The notes under the pieces were generated by a model. The model did not search any database and was not told where the DNA came from. It worked only from the letters and a program-made list of their open reading frames with translations. A stretch of DNA of 18,474 nt from CAYONM01 sp964405325 (GTDB lineage: Bacteria; Planctomycetota; UBA11346): positions 1-18,474 of the forward strand of contig CAYONM010000052.1 of the NCBI GenBank assembly GCA_964405325.1, read 5' to 3'. The position numbers and the translations under genes are program-made. Shown here in pieces: positions 6,759 to 13,888 of the stretch. The stretch's first letter is position 1. Every line of letters begins with the position of its first letter.

Positions 6759-7910
6759 CTATTTGAACGAATGCCGATAGAGCATCAACCCGCTCAATAT
6801 TTTGGGTGCAAAAAAGGTGCTCTTCTCTGGCATGACGACCTCCGGGTTGTCGAGTCCGGCATCGGCCACCGCCATCAGATCGTCGATAGAAACCGGGTGC
6901 AGGGCGACGGCGATATCGTAGGTCCCCTCGTCGACCCGAGCCTGCATCTGATCCAACTGACTCTCCGGATAATAATCGAAATGTTTCGGATCAACGATCT
7001 TACTGTGATCAACACCCAGCTGCGGATACAGCTCGCGCTCCAGAATAGAGCAGTCCAGCCGGCCGACCACATCGGAGGGCACGATCTGGGCGTCCAGCAG
7101 ATAACTCTGCGCGCCAGTGTAGATACAGAATTGATGTTTGGCCGGAGTATGGAATGCCTCGCACGGCCGCAGCGGTAAATGGTCTTGAATATCGGCAAAG
7201 GGCACAGTTCCGGTGATCACCCGATTGTAGGCCTGGATGCGCGCTTCTTCGCAAATATAGGCAGGCACGTGGGTCTGGTTATGCCGTAAGGCAGCGTGAT
7301 AGCGATGGTGACCATCGGCAATATACAAGGACTGCTCGGCCACCAGGGCCTGCAGTTGTTGGCCTGCTGGCGCTGCTGCGGGCACACGCCAGACACGGGT
7401 ATGCAAGCCGTCGAGATCATTCAGACCGGCAAAATCGGAATCGAAATCATACAGCGGCGGCTCTTTGCGAACATCTTCCAGCAGCGGTTGGATGCGGGCC
7501 TTGGTCAGCAGGAAAATCGGTTCGATGGTCAACTCGGTGATGGTGGCCAGGGCGATGCGGCCAGCGACCTTATCGTCGAAGGTCTTCTCGTGTCGAATCA
7601 CCTGCGCCTCGGCGTAATCGCTAACGGCAACCGCAGCGAACACGCCCAGTCGCAGGCCGTCGGACCAGGACTGCTCGTAGACATAATACGCCGGCTCGTC
7701 ATCCGGCTGTAGCGCGCCACTGGCCTGCAGTCGGGCCAGGGCGGCGCGGGGATCATCACCCAGGGTGACCTGGTAGAGATTGTCCGGACGGTCGGCCAGC
7801 AACCGTTCCAGCTGGCTGCCGGGTTTGATGACGTCGTAGGGTGGCGCGGTGATGTCGGCGACCCGCGCCGAGTCCGGACGCAGGCCGATCAGGCCGTCGA
7901 TTGCGGTCAT
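6759..7910 (-). CDS. DUF1015 family protein
   Basis: 383 residues from the ATG at 7910, which has GGAG six bases upstream; a TTG at 7946 would add 12 unconvincing residues. Family marks are APPYDV (22-27), RHEKT (106-110) and IADGHHRYHAAL (197-208). DUF1015 (COG4198) is widespread but not well characterised. The GHHRY motif recalls the nucleotide-binding motif of the ParB/sulfiredoxin fold, in which free-serine kinases are also found, so a kinase-like role is possible but not shown. There is no signal peptide, so it is probably cytoplasmic. It is the third gene of an accD-led group, 44 bases after the small lipoprotein gene. Confidence 0.88.
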   Translation of the reverse strand: MTAIDGLIGLRPDSARVADITAPPYDVIKPGSQLERLLADRPDNLYQVTLGDDPRAALARLQASGALQPDDEPAYYVYEQSWSDGLRLGVFAAVAVSDYAEAQVIRHEKTFDDKVAGRIALATITELTIEPIFLLTKARIQPLLEDVRKEPPLYDFDSDFAGLNDLDGLHTRVWRVPAAAPAGQQLQALVAEQSLYIADGHHRYHAALRHNQTHVPAYICEEARIQAYNRVITGTVPFADIQDHLPLRPCEAFHTPAKHQFCIYTGAQSYLLDAQIVPSDVVGRLDCSILERELYPQLGVDHSKIVDPKHFDYYPESQLDQMQARVDEGTYDIAVALHPVSIDDLMAVADAGLDNPEVVMPEKSTFFAPKILSGLMLYRHSFK

Positions 7911-7954
7911 GGGGAGCTCCGTGGGGGATGAGGGATCGTCGGTCAAGTGAGCGA

Positions 7955-8377
7955 TCAGAAATCATTCTCTGTGGACGACACGCGCGTCGTCGTATACAGC
8001 TGACTGAACAAGCCCGTCGATTCGGTAAAAGTATAATGAACACGACGTTTTTCATCCAATTGGAGGGCAAACTCGGGCTGATGACCGCCCGTCACCGGCA
8101 TGACATCGAGAAAGCCATCTGCCGTACGAATGCTGATACTCGAATCGGACTGTCCGTCTTTTTTTTGCCGCCTAGCATCGGCAATTCCGTCGTGATTGAT
8201 ATCGACGACCAGGCTTCCTTGATCAGCGTGGTAGGCATATCGTTTCTGCTCATCCTGGAGATACACCTGCATCATCTTGGTCTGAGCAGCGGCCTTCCAC
8301 TCGGCTTCGGTTGGTTGCTTTTGACAGCCGACGGCGGCCAGGGCGATCAGGACCAACAGGCCGGTCGGTTGTGGCAC
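7955..8377 (-). CDS. Small lipoprotein with EF-hand-like loop
   Basis: 140 residues starting with GTG, one base after the accD stop codon, with GGTGGG upstream inside accD; translation is probably coupled. Residues 1-17 are a lipoprotein signal (LLVLIALAAVGC, Cys18 lipidated). Residues 57-67 read VVDINHDGIAD, matching the D-x-N-x-D-G spacing of calcium-binding EF-hand or dockerin-type loops (Asp59, Asn61, Asp63, Asp67). The rest is polar and probably beta-rich. I do not recognise a family. An anchored periplasmic location follows from the signal; calcium binding is inferred from one loop only. Confidence 0.8.
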   Translation of the reverse strand: MPQPTGLLVLIALAAVGCQKQPTEAEWKAAAQTKMMQVYLQDEQKRYAYHADQGSLVVDINHDGIADARRQKKDGQSDSSISIRTADGFLDVMPVTGGHQPEFALQLDEKRRVHYTFTESTGLFSQLYTTTRVSSTENDF

Positions 8378-8378
8378 G

Positions 8379-9227
8379 TCAGCCCACCAAAGCCAGACAG
8401 AGATAATCCAACAGACGCCCCAGTTCGCGTTTCAGATCCTGCCGATCGACGATCAGATCCACCTGACCGTGCTCCAGGCAGAATTCCGAGGTCTGGAAGC
8501 CCTCGGGCAATTCCTGGCGGATAGTGGTTTTGATGACGCCGGGACCAGCGAAGCCGATCAGAGCCTTGGGCTCAGCGATATTGATATCGCCGACAGTGGC
8601 AAAGCTGGCGGTAACGCCGCCGAAGGTGGGACGGGTCAGCACCGACAGATAGGGCAATCCGGCATCACTCAGTCGGGCCAGGGCGCCATTGACCTTGGCC
8701 ATCTGCATCAGGCTGACGATGCCTTCTTGCATGCGCGCACCGCCAGAGGCGGAAACAATGATGACCGGCAGACTCGCTTCGGTACTGCGCTCCACCAGAC
8801 GAGTCAGCTTCTCGCCAACCACCGAACCCATGGAGCCGCCATTGAAGCGGAAGTCCATCACGCCCAAGCCTATCGCCCGACCGCTCAGCTTGCCGCTACC
8901 GGTAACCACGGCCTCGTTGAGCCCGGTCTTCTTCTTGGCGGCCTCGATACGCTTGGGATAGGCCTGGGAATCGACGAAATGCAAGGGATCACCGGTTTGC
9001 AGATCGGCATCCCAGTCCTCCCAGGTGTCCTCGTCGATCAGGCTGTCGATGCGCCGCCGCGCCTCCATAGGGAAGTGGTGGCCGCATTCGGGACAGGTGT
9101 CCAAGCGTTCTTCCACCAAGCGCTTGAAGACCGTCTTCTGGCAGCTGGGGCATTTGACCCACAGGCCATCGGGTATCTTCTTCGGGTCGCGGCGACCGCC
9201 GCCCCAACGTAGCCGATCCAGCACCAT
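8379..9227 (-). CDS. accD: Acetyl-CoA carboxylase carboxyltransferase subunit beta
   Basis: 282 residues. With AccA it forms the carboxyltransferase that moves the carboxyl group from biotin to acetyl-CoA, making malonyl-CoA for fatty-acid synthesis. The N-terminal zinc ribbon is complete: Cys26, Cys29, Cys45 and Cys48 (CPSC and CPEC). The crotonase-like domain has the usual SASGGARMQEG and GVTASFA motifs. The ATG at 9227 has a strong GGAGGG upstream, partly locked in a hairpin (9228-9253). folC, the common downstream partner, is absent; a lipoprotein gene and DUF1015 follow instead. Confidence 0.97.
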   Translation of the reverse strand: MVLDRLRWGGGRRDPKKIPDGLWVKCPSCQKTVFKRLVEERLDTCPECGHHFPMEARRRIDSLIDEDTWEDWDADLQTGDPLHFVDSQAYPKRIEAAKKKTGLNEAVVTGSGKLSGRAIGLGVMDFRFNGGSMGSVVGEKLTRLVERSTEASLPVIIVSASGGARMQEGIVSLMQMAKVNGALARLSDAGLPYLSVLTRPTFGGVTASFATVGDINIAEPKALIGFAGPGVIKTTIRQELPEGFQTSEFCLEHGQVDLIVDRQDLKRELGRLLDYLCLALVG

Positions 9228-9253
9228 AGCATCCCTCCAAGCGGCGGGATGCT
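9228..9253 (-). promoter_or_regulatory. Hairpin masking the accD ribosome binding site
   Basis: On the minus strand AGCATCCC and GGGATGCT are perfect complements separated by ten bases, and the second arm touches the accD ATG. The GGAGGG ribosome binding site is split between the loop and the 3' arm, so folding would hide part of it. In E. coli the carboxyltransferase can bind its own accA and accD mRNAs and repress translation. A masked start is compatible with similar control, but that is inference. Confidence 0.5.
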
Positions 9254-9270
9254 ACGGCCGAGACCCAGCG

Positions 9271-9308
9271 GGCAAGGCGGGTGCCAACCTGCCGGCCGAC
9301 GCCTTGCC
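9271..9308. repeat. 9-bp inverted repeat between accD and the GH38-like gene
   Basis: GGCAAGGCG (9271-9279) and CGCCTTGCC (9300-9308) are perfect complements with a 20-base loop. They lie in the short divergent gap between accD and the GH38-like gene. They surround the alternative GTG start at 9281, so in that mRNA they could affect which start is used. It may also be an operator; no protein can be named. Confidence 0.45.
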
Positions 9309-9337
9309 GATGGCCCCGGCCGGCTGACCATGCCGGA

Positions 9338-10981
9338 ATGGCCACGCCCATTCCCGCCTGCATCGATGCCTGCGCCACCCCCGCCATGCCGCTGCTGCGC
9401 TGGCTCAGCCAGCATCCGCAGGCCACCCTCGGCCATGTGCCCGATGACAATGCCAGCCTGCCGGATCTGCTGCAACTCAGCGGGCATCACGATCTGGACA
9501 GCCAGCTGGATGACCTGCCGCTCCCCTTCCGCTGGGAAGGGGCCGGTGGCGCGCGGGTGCTGCTCAGCGGCGCCCTGGACGAGGCCGAAACAGCGCCACT
9601 GCACCAGGGCGCACTGCCCGCGCAGCTGCCCGAAACCGACAGCGGCGCGCTGCGCAGCGTGTTCAGTCTGCTCGATCTGGCCCGGCTGGAAGACGCCACC
9701 GCCGTCGCCACCGGTCATGGTGGTGCCGAATGGGGCCCGCTGCTGGCCGTGCTGGACCGACCTGGGCCACGCAGCGTACCACCCTTGGCAGGACGACTGT
9801 CATCGGGCCACACCAATGCCTTTCAGGCCTGGAATCCACTCCCCTTCCGTCGCCGCTGCCCGGTCACCCTGCCCCTGGACGATGACGCCCCGCCCTGGGC
9901 CCTGTGCGACGACGATGGCCGTCACTTCCCGGCCCAAGTCGTCGAGGGTCCGTTGGGCCGACAGCTCCTGACCCAGGTGGTGCTGGGAGCCCTGGAGGCC
10001 CGCACGCTCCACCGCTACGACGAACCCCAGGACAACAGCCACTGGCACATCGATGCGACCTGCGTCGACAACGGCCTGACCCGCGCCGAACTGGACGAAC
10101 TGGGCCAAATCGTCCGGCTCAGCTTCAATCATCGCTTCACGGCCATCGCCGGTCCCTTGTTGCAAGCTCGCTACCAGGGTCTGCCGATCAGCGCTGAGAC
10201 CACGTGCACCATCCTGGAATCCGGCCCCGTGCGGGCCCGAGTTGCCATCGAACGGCACAGCGACGCCGGCACCTTGCATCTGGTCTACTCGGTATTCGCG
10301 GGTGAGGATTATCTCCACGTGCACGCCCATTGGACCGGCGAGGAACCCTGCTGGCTGCGGCTGCCGACCGCGTATCGCCATGGCCCGGCCCGGTACGCCG
10401 GGGAATTGGCACCCTGGTCAGAATTCCAGGCACCCAGCATCACTGGCACCAACCCCCGCACCCGGCATGGCCTCCGTTTCCTGGCCCTGGGCGACGACGA
10501 CCGTTCCACCGAGGGCCTGGCGATGGTGGCCCCTCGCCCATTCAGCGCTTTGTGCGAACACGGACGGATACACGTGGCCGTCAGCGCACCCATCAGCTTC
10601 GTGCTGTGCGAACGCCAAGGCTCCCAGCGTGCCACCCTGTCGCTGGGCCATCTCAGCCAACACCTGAGCCTGGCGGGACGAGCTGCCGCCGCCGGCAGCC
10701 AGCATCCGCCGCGATGGCGATTGGTGGACGCCCCGCGACTGGTGCCGATCTGGTTGGACAAACCGAGCGACTGGGATGGCGAACTCCTGCTAGTAGAGCA
10801 AGGTGGCGAGCGCGGCAAGGCGGCGCTCTATCTGCCGGGCTGCTCGAGCGAAACCGGCCAGTGCGTGCTGGTCGATGCGCACGGCGAGAGGCGCCAAGCC
10901 TGCCGGCCGACGCCCGAGGGCGACGGCTTTCAGATCCCCTTCGAGCCCGGTCAGGTGCTGCTGCTGCGCTGGCGCAGTTGA
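9338..10981 (+). CDS. Headless GH38 alpha-mannosidase-like protein, probably inactive
   Basis: 547 residues from the ATG at 9338; a GTG at 9281 in the same frame would add 19 low-quality residues, and neither start has a clear ribosome binding site. Residues about 160-425 resemble the beta-sandwich part of family GH38 mannosidases: AWNPLPFRR (164-172), a GRHFPAQVV strand (194-202), DNGLTRAELDELGQI (244-258) and ILESGPVRARV (292-302). Residues 31-77 (LGHVPDD..LPDLLQLSG....PFRWEG.GGARVLL) resemble the catalytic-domain segment that reads PD-x-FG..LPQ-x-L..G..W-G-x-DG-x-RVL in true enzymes. The earlier segment, which holds the first zinc ligands and the nucleophile Asp, is absent, and accD begins 110 bases upstream, so there is no room for it. 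No signal peptide is seen. It is probably a binding or structural remnant rather than an active glycosidase. This assignment is from motif memory only. Confidence 0.6.
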   Translation: MATPIPACIDACATPAMPLLRWLSQHPQATLGHVPDDNASLPDLLQLSGHHDLDSQLDDLPLPFRWEGAGGARVLLSGALDEAETAPLHQGALPAQLPETDSGALRSVFSLLDLARLEDATAVATGHGGAEWGPLLAVLDRPGPRSVPPLAGRLSSGHTNAFQAWNPLPFRRRCPVTLPLDDDAPPWALCDDDGRHFPAQVVEGPLGRQLLTQVVLGALEARTLHRYDEPQDNSHWHIDATCVDNGLTRAELDELGQIVRLSFNHRFTAIAGPLLQARYQGLPISAETTCTILESGPVRARVAIERHSDAGTLHLVYSVFAGEDYLHVHAHWTGEEPCWLRLPTAYRHGPARYAGELAPWSEFQAPSITGTNPRTRHGLRFLALGDDDRSTEGLAMVAPRPFSALCEHGRIHVAVSAPISFVLCERQGSQRATLSLGHLSQHLSLAGRAAAAGSQHPPRWRLVDAPRLVPIWLDKPSDWDGELLLVEQGGERGKAALYLPGCSSETGQCVLVDAHGERRQACRPTPEGDGFQIPFEPGQVLLLRWRS

Positions 10982-11028
10982 CGCCGTGCGCGCACCACCG
11001 ACAACCGGCGCGCAAGCGAGGAGCTGCC

Positions 11029-11499
11029 GTGCATCTGGCCCTGTACCATCCTGAAATCCCGCCGAACACCGGCAATATCGGCCGGCTCTGCGTGGGCATG
11101 AATGCCGAACTGCACATTATCGGCCCCTGCGCCTTTGATTTTTCCGACAAGGCCCTGCGGCGCGCCGGCCTGGACTACTGGCCACACCTGCGCTGGCATT
11201 ATTATGACAACGACACTGTCTTTCTGACCTGGCTGGCGGATCGCGAGCCCTGGCTGGTCACCAAATTCGGTGCGGTCCGTTGGGACCAACCCGATTACCA
11301 GCGGAACGATATTATTATTCTGGGCAACGAAGTGAAAGGCCTACCGGCCAGTTGGCACGAACGCTGGCCCAACCGCGGCATCGCCATCCCCATCCTGGGC
11401 CAGATCCGGAGCTATAATCAGGCCAATGCCGCCGCCATAGTGTTGGGCTTGGCCAGCTTGAAGGCAGGGGTGTTTGATGGTTGGGAATCTGGTGAATAA
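11029..11499 (+). CDS. trmL: tRNA (cytidine(34)-2'-O)-methyltransferase, TrmL-like
   Basis: 156 residues from the GTG at 11029, which has GAGGAG upstream; E. coli TrmL has 157. SPOUT-fold methyltransferases of this type use S-adenosylmethionine to methylate the ribose of wobble base 34 in certain leucine tRNAs. Motifs are HPEIPPNTGNIGRLC (7-21), RRAGLDYW (44-51), GNEVKGLP (99-106) and RSYNQANAAAIVL (127-139). In typical TrmL the last two read G-P-E-T-R-G-L-P and R-S-L/M-N-L-S-N-A/S, so this is a divergent member and its tRNA target could differ. It follows the GH38-like gene by 47 bases. Confidence 0.88.
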   Translation: MHLALYHPEIPPNTGNIGRLCVGMNAELHIIGPCAFDFSDKALRRAGLDYWPHLRWHYYDNDTVFLTWLADREPWLVTKFGAVRWDQPDYQRNDIIILGNEVKGLPASWHERWPNRGIAIPILGQIRSYNQANAAAIVLGLASLKAGVFDGWESGE

Positions 11500-11564
11500 C
11501 GCTACGCGGTGCAACACTCGCGAAGACGTGGACCATGCCCCACCTCCACCCTGGATCACAGCAA

Positions 11565-11593
11565 CTGGATGCTCCTGTATTTTCTGCTAAAAT
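11565..11593 (+). promoter_or_regulatory. Extended -10 promoter-like sequence
   Basis: TAAAAT (11588-11593) is preceded by TG at 11585-11586, as in extended -10 promoters, with a weak CTGGAT 17 bases upstream. It lies between the convergent trmL and NtrC-type genes. If active it would transcribe toward, and antisense to, the 3' end of the regulator gene, through a possible 29-codon frame (11592-11681). Confidence 0.25.
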
Positions 11594-11674
11594 GACCCAG
11601 CTGCAGATGACGCAAGGAGTGCCATCGAAACTCCACGAACTGCTTTTCTGCATCGACCAAGCACTCACCTGCCA

Positions 11675-13024
11675 TCAATAGACGGCGTTCGCATTATCCG
11701 GCTGATACTTCCCCAGCCGCTGCTCCAACACCTTCCGGCTGATCCTCAAGCGCTTCGCCGCCAGTGCCTTATCTTCGCCACAGGTCTGAAAAACCCTCAA
11801 CACGTGCCGACGCTCACATTCCGCCAGGGAACAATCTTCCTGGCCACCCTGCAATTCCGGGAGACAGCGACGCACTGCATCAGCATCGATTCCCCGATCC
11901 CCATGCAGCACCACCAGCCGTTCGCAGATATTGACCAATTCGCGGACGTTGCCGGGCCAACGATACGACAATAATAATTGTTCGGCCTCCGACCCCAGCT
12001 CAGGCGAGCAGCCGAGCTCGCTGCCCAGATGTTGCAGGTAATGCCGAAGGATTGCCGGGATATCACCCGTACGATCCCGCAGCGGCGGCAGGTTGATGGG
12101 AATGACGTTCAGCCGGTAATACAGATCCTCACGAAAACGCCCGAGGCGAACCTCCTCGGGCAGATCGCGATTGGTGGTGGCGATCACCCGTACATCCACC
12201 TTGATCGGCGCACTGCCACCAACCCGCTCGAACTCCCGCTCTTCCAGAACCCGTAATAATTTCGCCTGCAGATCCGGCGATATCTCCGATATCTCATCCA
12301 GCAGCAAACTGCCGCCGTCGGCCAATTCAAAACGTCCGATGCGCTGATCCTCTGCCCCGGTGAAACTGCCACGTTCGTGCCCAAACATTTCCGAGGCCAA
12401 TAGGGTTTCGGTCAGAGCAGCGCAATTGACTTTGACGAAAGGACCCTCGGCACGCGGGCTGGCTTCATGCAGGGCACGCGCCACCAGCTCCTTGCCGGTG
12501 CCGCTTTCGCCATGCACCAACACCGTGACATTGGCCCGAGCGGCGCGCTCGATCACCTCGAACACGTCCTGCATCACCGCCGTGTTGCCAAGAAAATTCC
12601 GCGCTTGATGCCGCTCGCGCACCTCTTCCTTCAGCACATGCACTTCGCGTACCAGTTGCTGCCGCTCGTTCAGGCGCAACAGCAGCGCTTCCACCTGCTC
12701 GACGCTGAAGGGTTTCATCAGGTAGTCGTAGGCCCCCTGCCGCATGCTCTCCACCGCCGATTCCACCGACGCAAAAGCGGTCATCATCACCACCGGCATA
12801 GCGGGCCATTTTTCCCGCGCCTTGGCCAGCAGTTTCAGGCCACCCATGCCTGGCATGCGGATGTCGGTGACCAACAGATCGGCCGGAGCCTCCTCCAGGG
12901 CCCGCAGTGCATGCACACCGTCTTTGGCGACCCGGACCTCGACCTCTTTGCGGGTGAAGATCTCCTCCAGCAGATCACGGTTGAGAAACTCGTCATCCGC
13001 CACCACCACGCTTCGGATCGCCAT
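11675..13024 (-). CDS. NtrC-family sigma-54-dependent response regulator
   Basis: 449 residues from the ATG at 13024, six bases after a perfect AGGAGG; a GTG one codon earlier is too close to it. Domain order: receiver (1-120) with acidic Asp10/Asp11, phosphorylatable Asp54, Thr82 and Lys104; AAA+ domain (about 145-375) with Walker A GESGTGKE (172-179), sigma-54 contact loop GSFTGA (219-224), Walker B LLLDE (240-244) and WPGNVREL (356-363); and a Fis-type helix-turn-helix (about 418-440). The contact loop has Ser in place of the commoner Ala, a known variation. When phosphorylated such proteins open sigma-54 promoters. No sensor kinase gene is in the window, so the signal is unknown. The leader carries a candidate sigma-54 promoter and a palindrome, which hints at self-regulation. 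Confidence 0.95.
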   Translation of the reverse strand: MAIRSVVVADDEFLNRDLLEEIFTRKEVEVRVAKDGVHALRALEEAPADLLVTDIRMPGMGGLKLLAKAREKWPAMPVVMMTAFASVESAVESMRQGAYDYLMKPFSVEQVEALLLRLNERQQLVREVHVLKEEVRERHQARNFLGNTAVMQDVFEVIERAARANVTVLVHGESGTGKELVARALHEASPRAEGPFVKVNCAALTETLLASEMFGHERGSFTGAEDQRIGRFELADGGSLLLDEISEISPDLQAKLLRVLEEREFERVGGSAPIKVDVRVIATTNRDLPEEVRLGRFREDLYYRLNVIPINLPPLRDRTGDIPAILRHYLQHLGSELGCSPELGSEAEQLLLSYRWPGNVRELVNICERLVVLHGDRGIDADAVRRCLPELQGGQEDCSLAECERRHVLRVFQTCGEDKALAAKRLRISRKVLEQRLGKYQPDNANAVY

Positions 13025-13054
13025 CACTTACCTCCTGCGTCCATGCCGGCAACA

Positions 13055-13079
13055 GCGGTGTTGCTCTCTGCAACACCGC
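13055..13079. promoter_or_regulatory. Perfect 10-bp palindrome in regulator leader
   Basis: GCGGTGTTGC and GCAACACCGC are perfect complements with a five-base spacer, centred about 43 bases upstream of the NtrC-type start codon. There is no T-run, so it is not a terminator. It could be a protein-binding dyad (activators of this class often bind such interrupted palindromes) or an mRNA hairpin in the leader. Confidence 0.7.
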
Positions 13080-13099
13080 AGCCCGGTCACACCGAAGCA

Positions 13100-13116
13100 T
13101 GCATCTGCAATGCCAA
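13100..13116 (-). promoter_or_regulatory. Candidate sigma-54 promoter of the NtrC-type gene
   Basis: The minus strand reads TTGGCATTGCAGATGCA. The invariant GG and GC are separated by exactly ten bases, and TGGCA and TGCA match the -24/-12 consensus, while the bases between depart from it. Transcription would start near 13088, placing the palindrome at 13055-13079 in the leader. An upstream dyad, GCTCGT-N8-ACGAGC (13130-13149), could bind an activator. The position in front of a sigma-54 activator gene makes it more credible than the sequence alone. Confidence 0.45.
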
Positions 13117-13183
13117 TGATGGCTCTGGCGCTCGTCCGGCTGAACGAGCTTGGCAGAGATCGCACCCCACCCAACATACGATC

Positions 13184-13888
13184 ATGATACCCGTTGGCGA
13201 CGACACCGGCCGCATCCGCCGGAAAACCGTTCTGGTCCCGCTGATCGCCAACATCTGCGTCGCGGTCTTCATTCTACAGTTCCTCTTCGGCGATGTGATC
13301 ACCTATGCCTGGTCCGCCACCGCCTACGAGCTGTGGCACGGCATGGACTTGGACCATGCCATGCATCTGGTCGCCTCCGATGGCAGTCAGGCGGTCATAC
13401 CGCATCATGCCCTGCCGCATCCGGCTCTGGTCTGGCTGACACCATTGACCGCGATATTTCTGCATGGCGACGTCTGGCACTTGCTGGGCAACCTGATTTA
13501 CCTACTGGTATTCGGCAATCATATCGAATTCCTGCTGGGCAAGCCCCGGTTCGTACTGTTCTATCTCGGCTGCGGCCTGATTGCCACGGTCGCACAGCTG
13601 GCCTCGGATGTTGAGTCGATAATCCCCATGCTGGGTGCCTCGGGAGCCATCTCCGGGATCCTGGGCGCCTACTTCCGTCGCTTTCCCTGGAAACTGATCA
13701 CCTTCTGGATTTTTCCACTACCGTTGTTTCTACCGGTTCCCGCCTTCATCGCTCTGGGCATCTGGTTTCTTGGCCAGTGGAGCAGCCTTTCCGGCGGTCA
13801 ACCCGGCGTGGCTTGGCTGGCGCACATCGGCGGTTTCATTGCCGGATTCATCCTGGTGGATCATTTCCGGCCAGAAATAAGACGCTAG
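13184..13888 (+). CDS. Rhomboid family intramembrane serine protease
   Basis: 234 residues with about six membrane segments (roughly 16-36, 82-96, 99-116, 122-140, 148-163, 170-200 and 208-226, some of them short). The catalytic pair is visible: Ser153 in GASGAISG and His214 in AHIGGFIAG, each in a membrane helix. The conserved HGDVWHLLGN (94-103) supplies the supporting His and Asn. Rhomboids cut transmembrane proteins within the inner membrane. The frame stays open far upstream, opposite the regulator gene, but rhomboid sequence starts at the ATG at 13184. No clear ribosome binding site is seen. Its TAG overlaps the stop of the convergent DUF4105 gene. The substrate is unknown. Confidence 0.93.
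   Translation: MIPVGDDTGRIRRKTVLVPLIANICVAVFILQFLFGDVITYAWSATAYELWHGMDLDHAMHLVASDGSQAVIPHHALPHPALVWLTPLTAIFLHGDVWHLLGNLIYLLVFGNHIEFLLGKPRFVLFYLGCGLIATVAQLASDVESIIPMLGASGAISGILGAYFRRFPWKLITFWIFPLPLFLPVPAFIALGIWFLGQWSSLSGGQPGVAWLAHIGGFIAGFILVDHFRPEIRR

Noticed and set aside
6751..6774. AAGGAGG followed by ATG on the plus strand, as if a gatB start
   Set aside because: The frame is closed after two sense codons and has no GatB sequence; the site lies at the end of the DUF1015 gene.
12363..12368. GSFTGA in place of GAFTGA in the sigma-54 contact loop
   Set aside because: Ser at this place is a known natural variant in active NtrC-family proteins, so it is not evidence of lost sigma-54 contact.
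13121..13140. Plus-strand sigma-54-like site TGGCGCTCGTCCGGCT ahead of the rhomboid gene
   Set aside because: GG-N10-GC spacing is present, but the TT before GC and the A of TGGCA are missing; the minus-strand site at 13100-13116 is better.
12467..13183. Upstream extension of the rhomboid frame
   Set aside because: It lies wholly opposite the NtrC-type gene or its leader and does not look like rhomboid sequence; it is an open frame caused by GC-rich codon bias.
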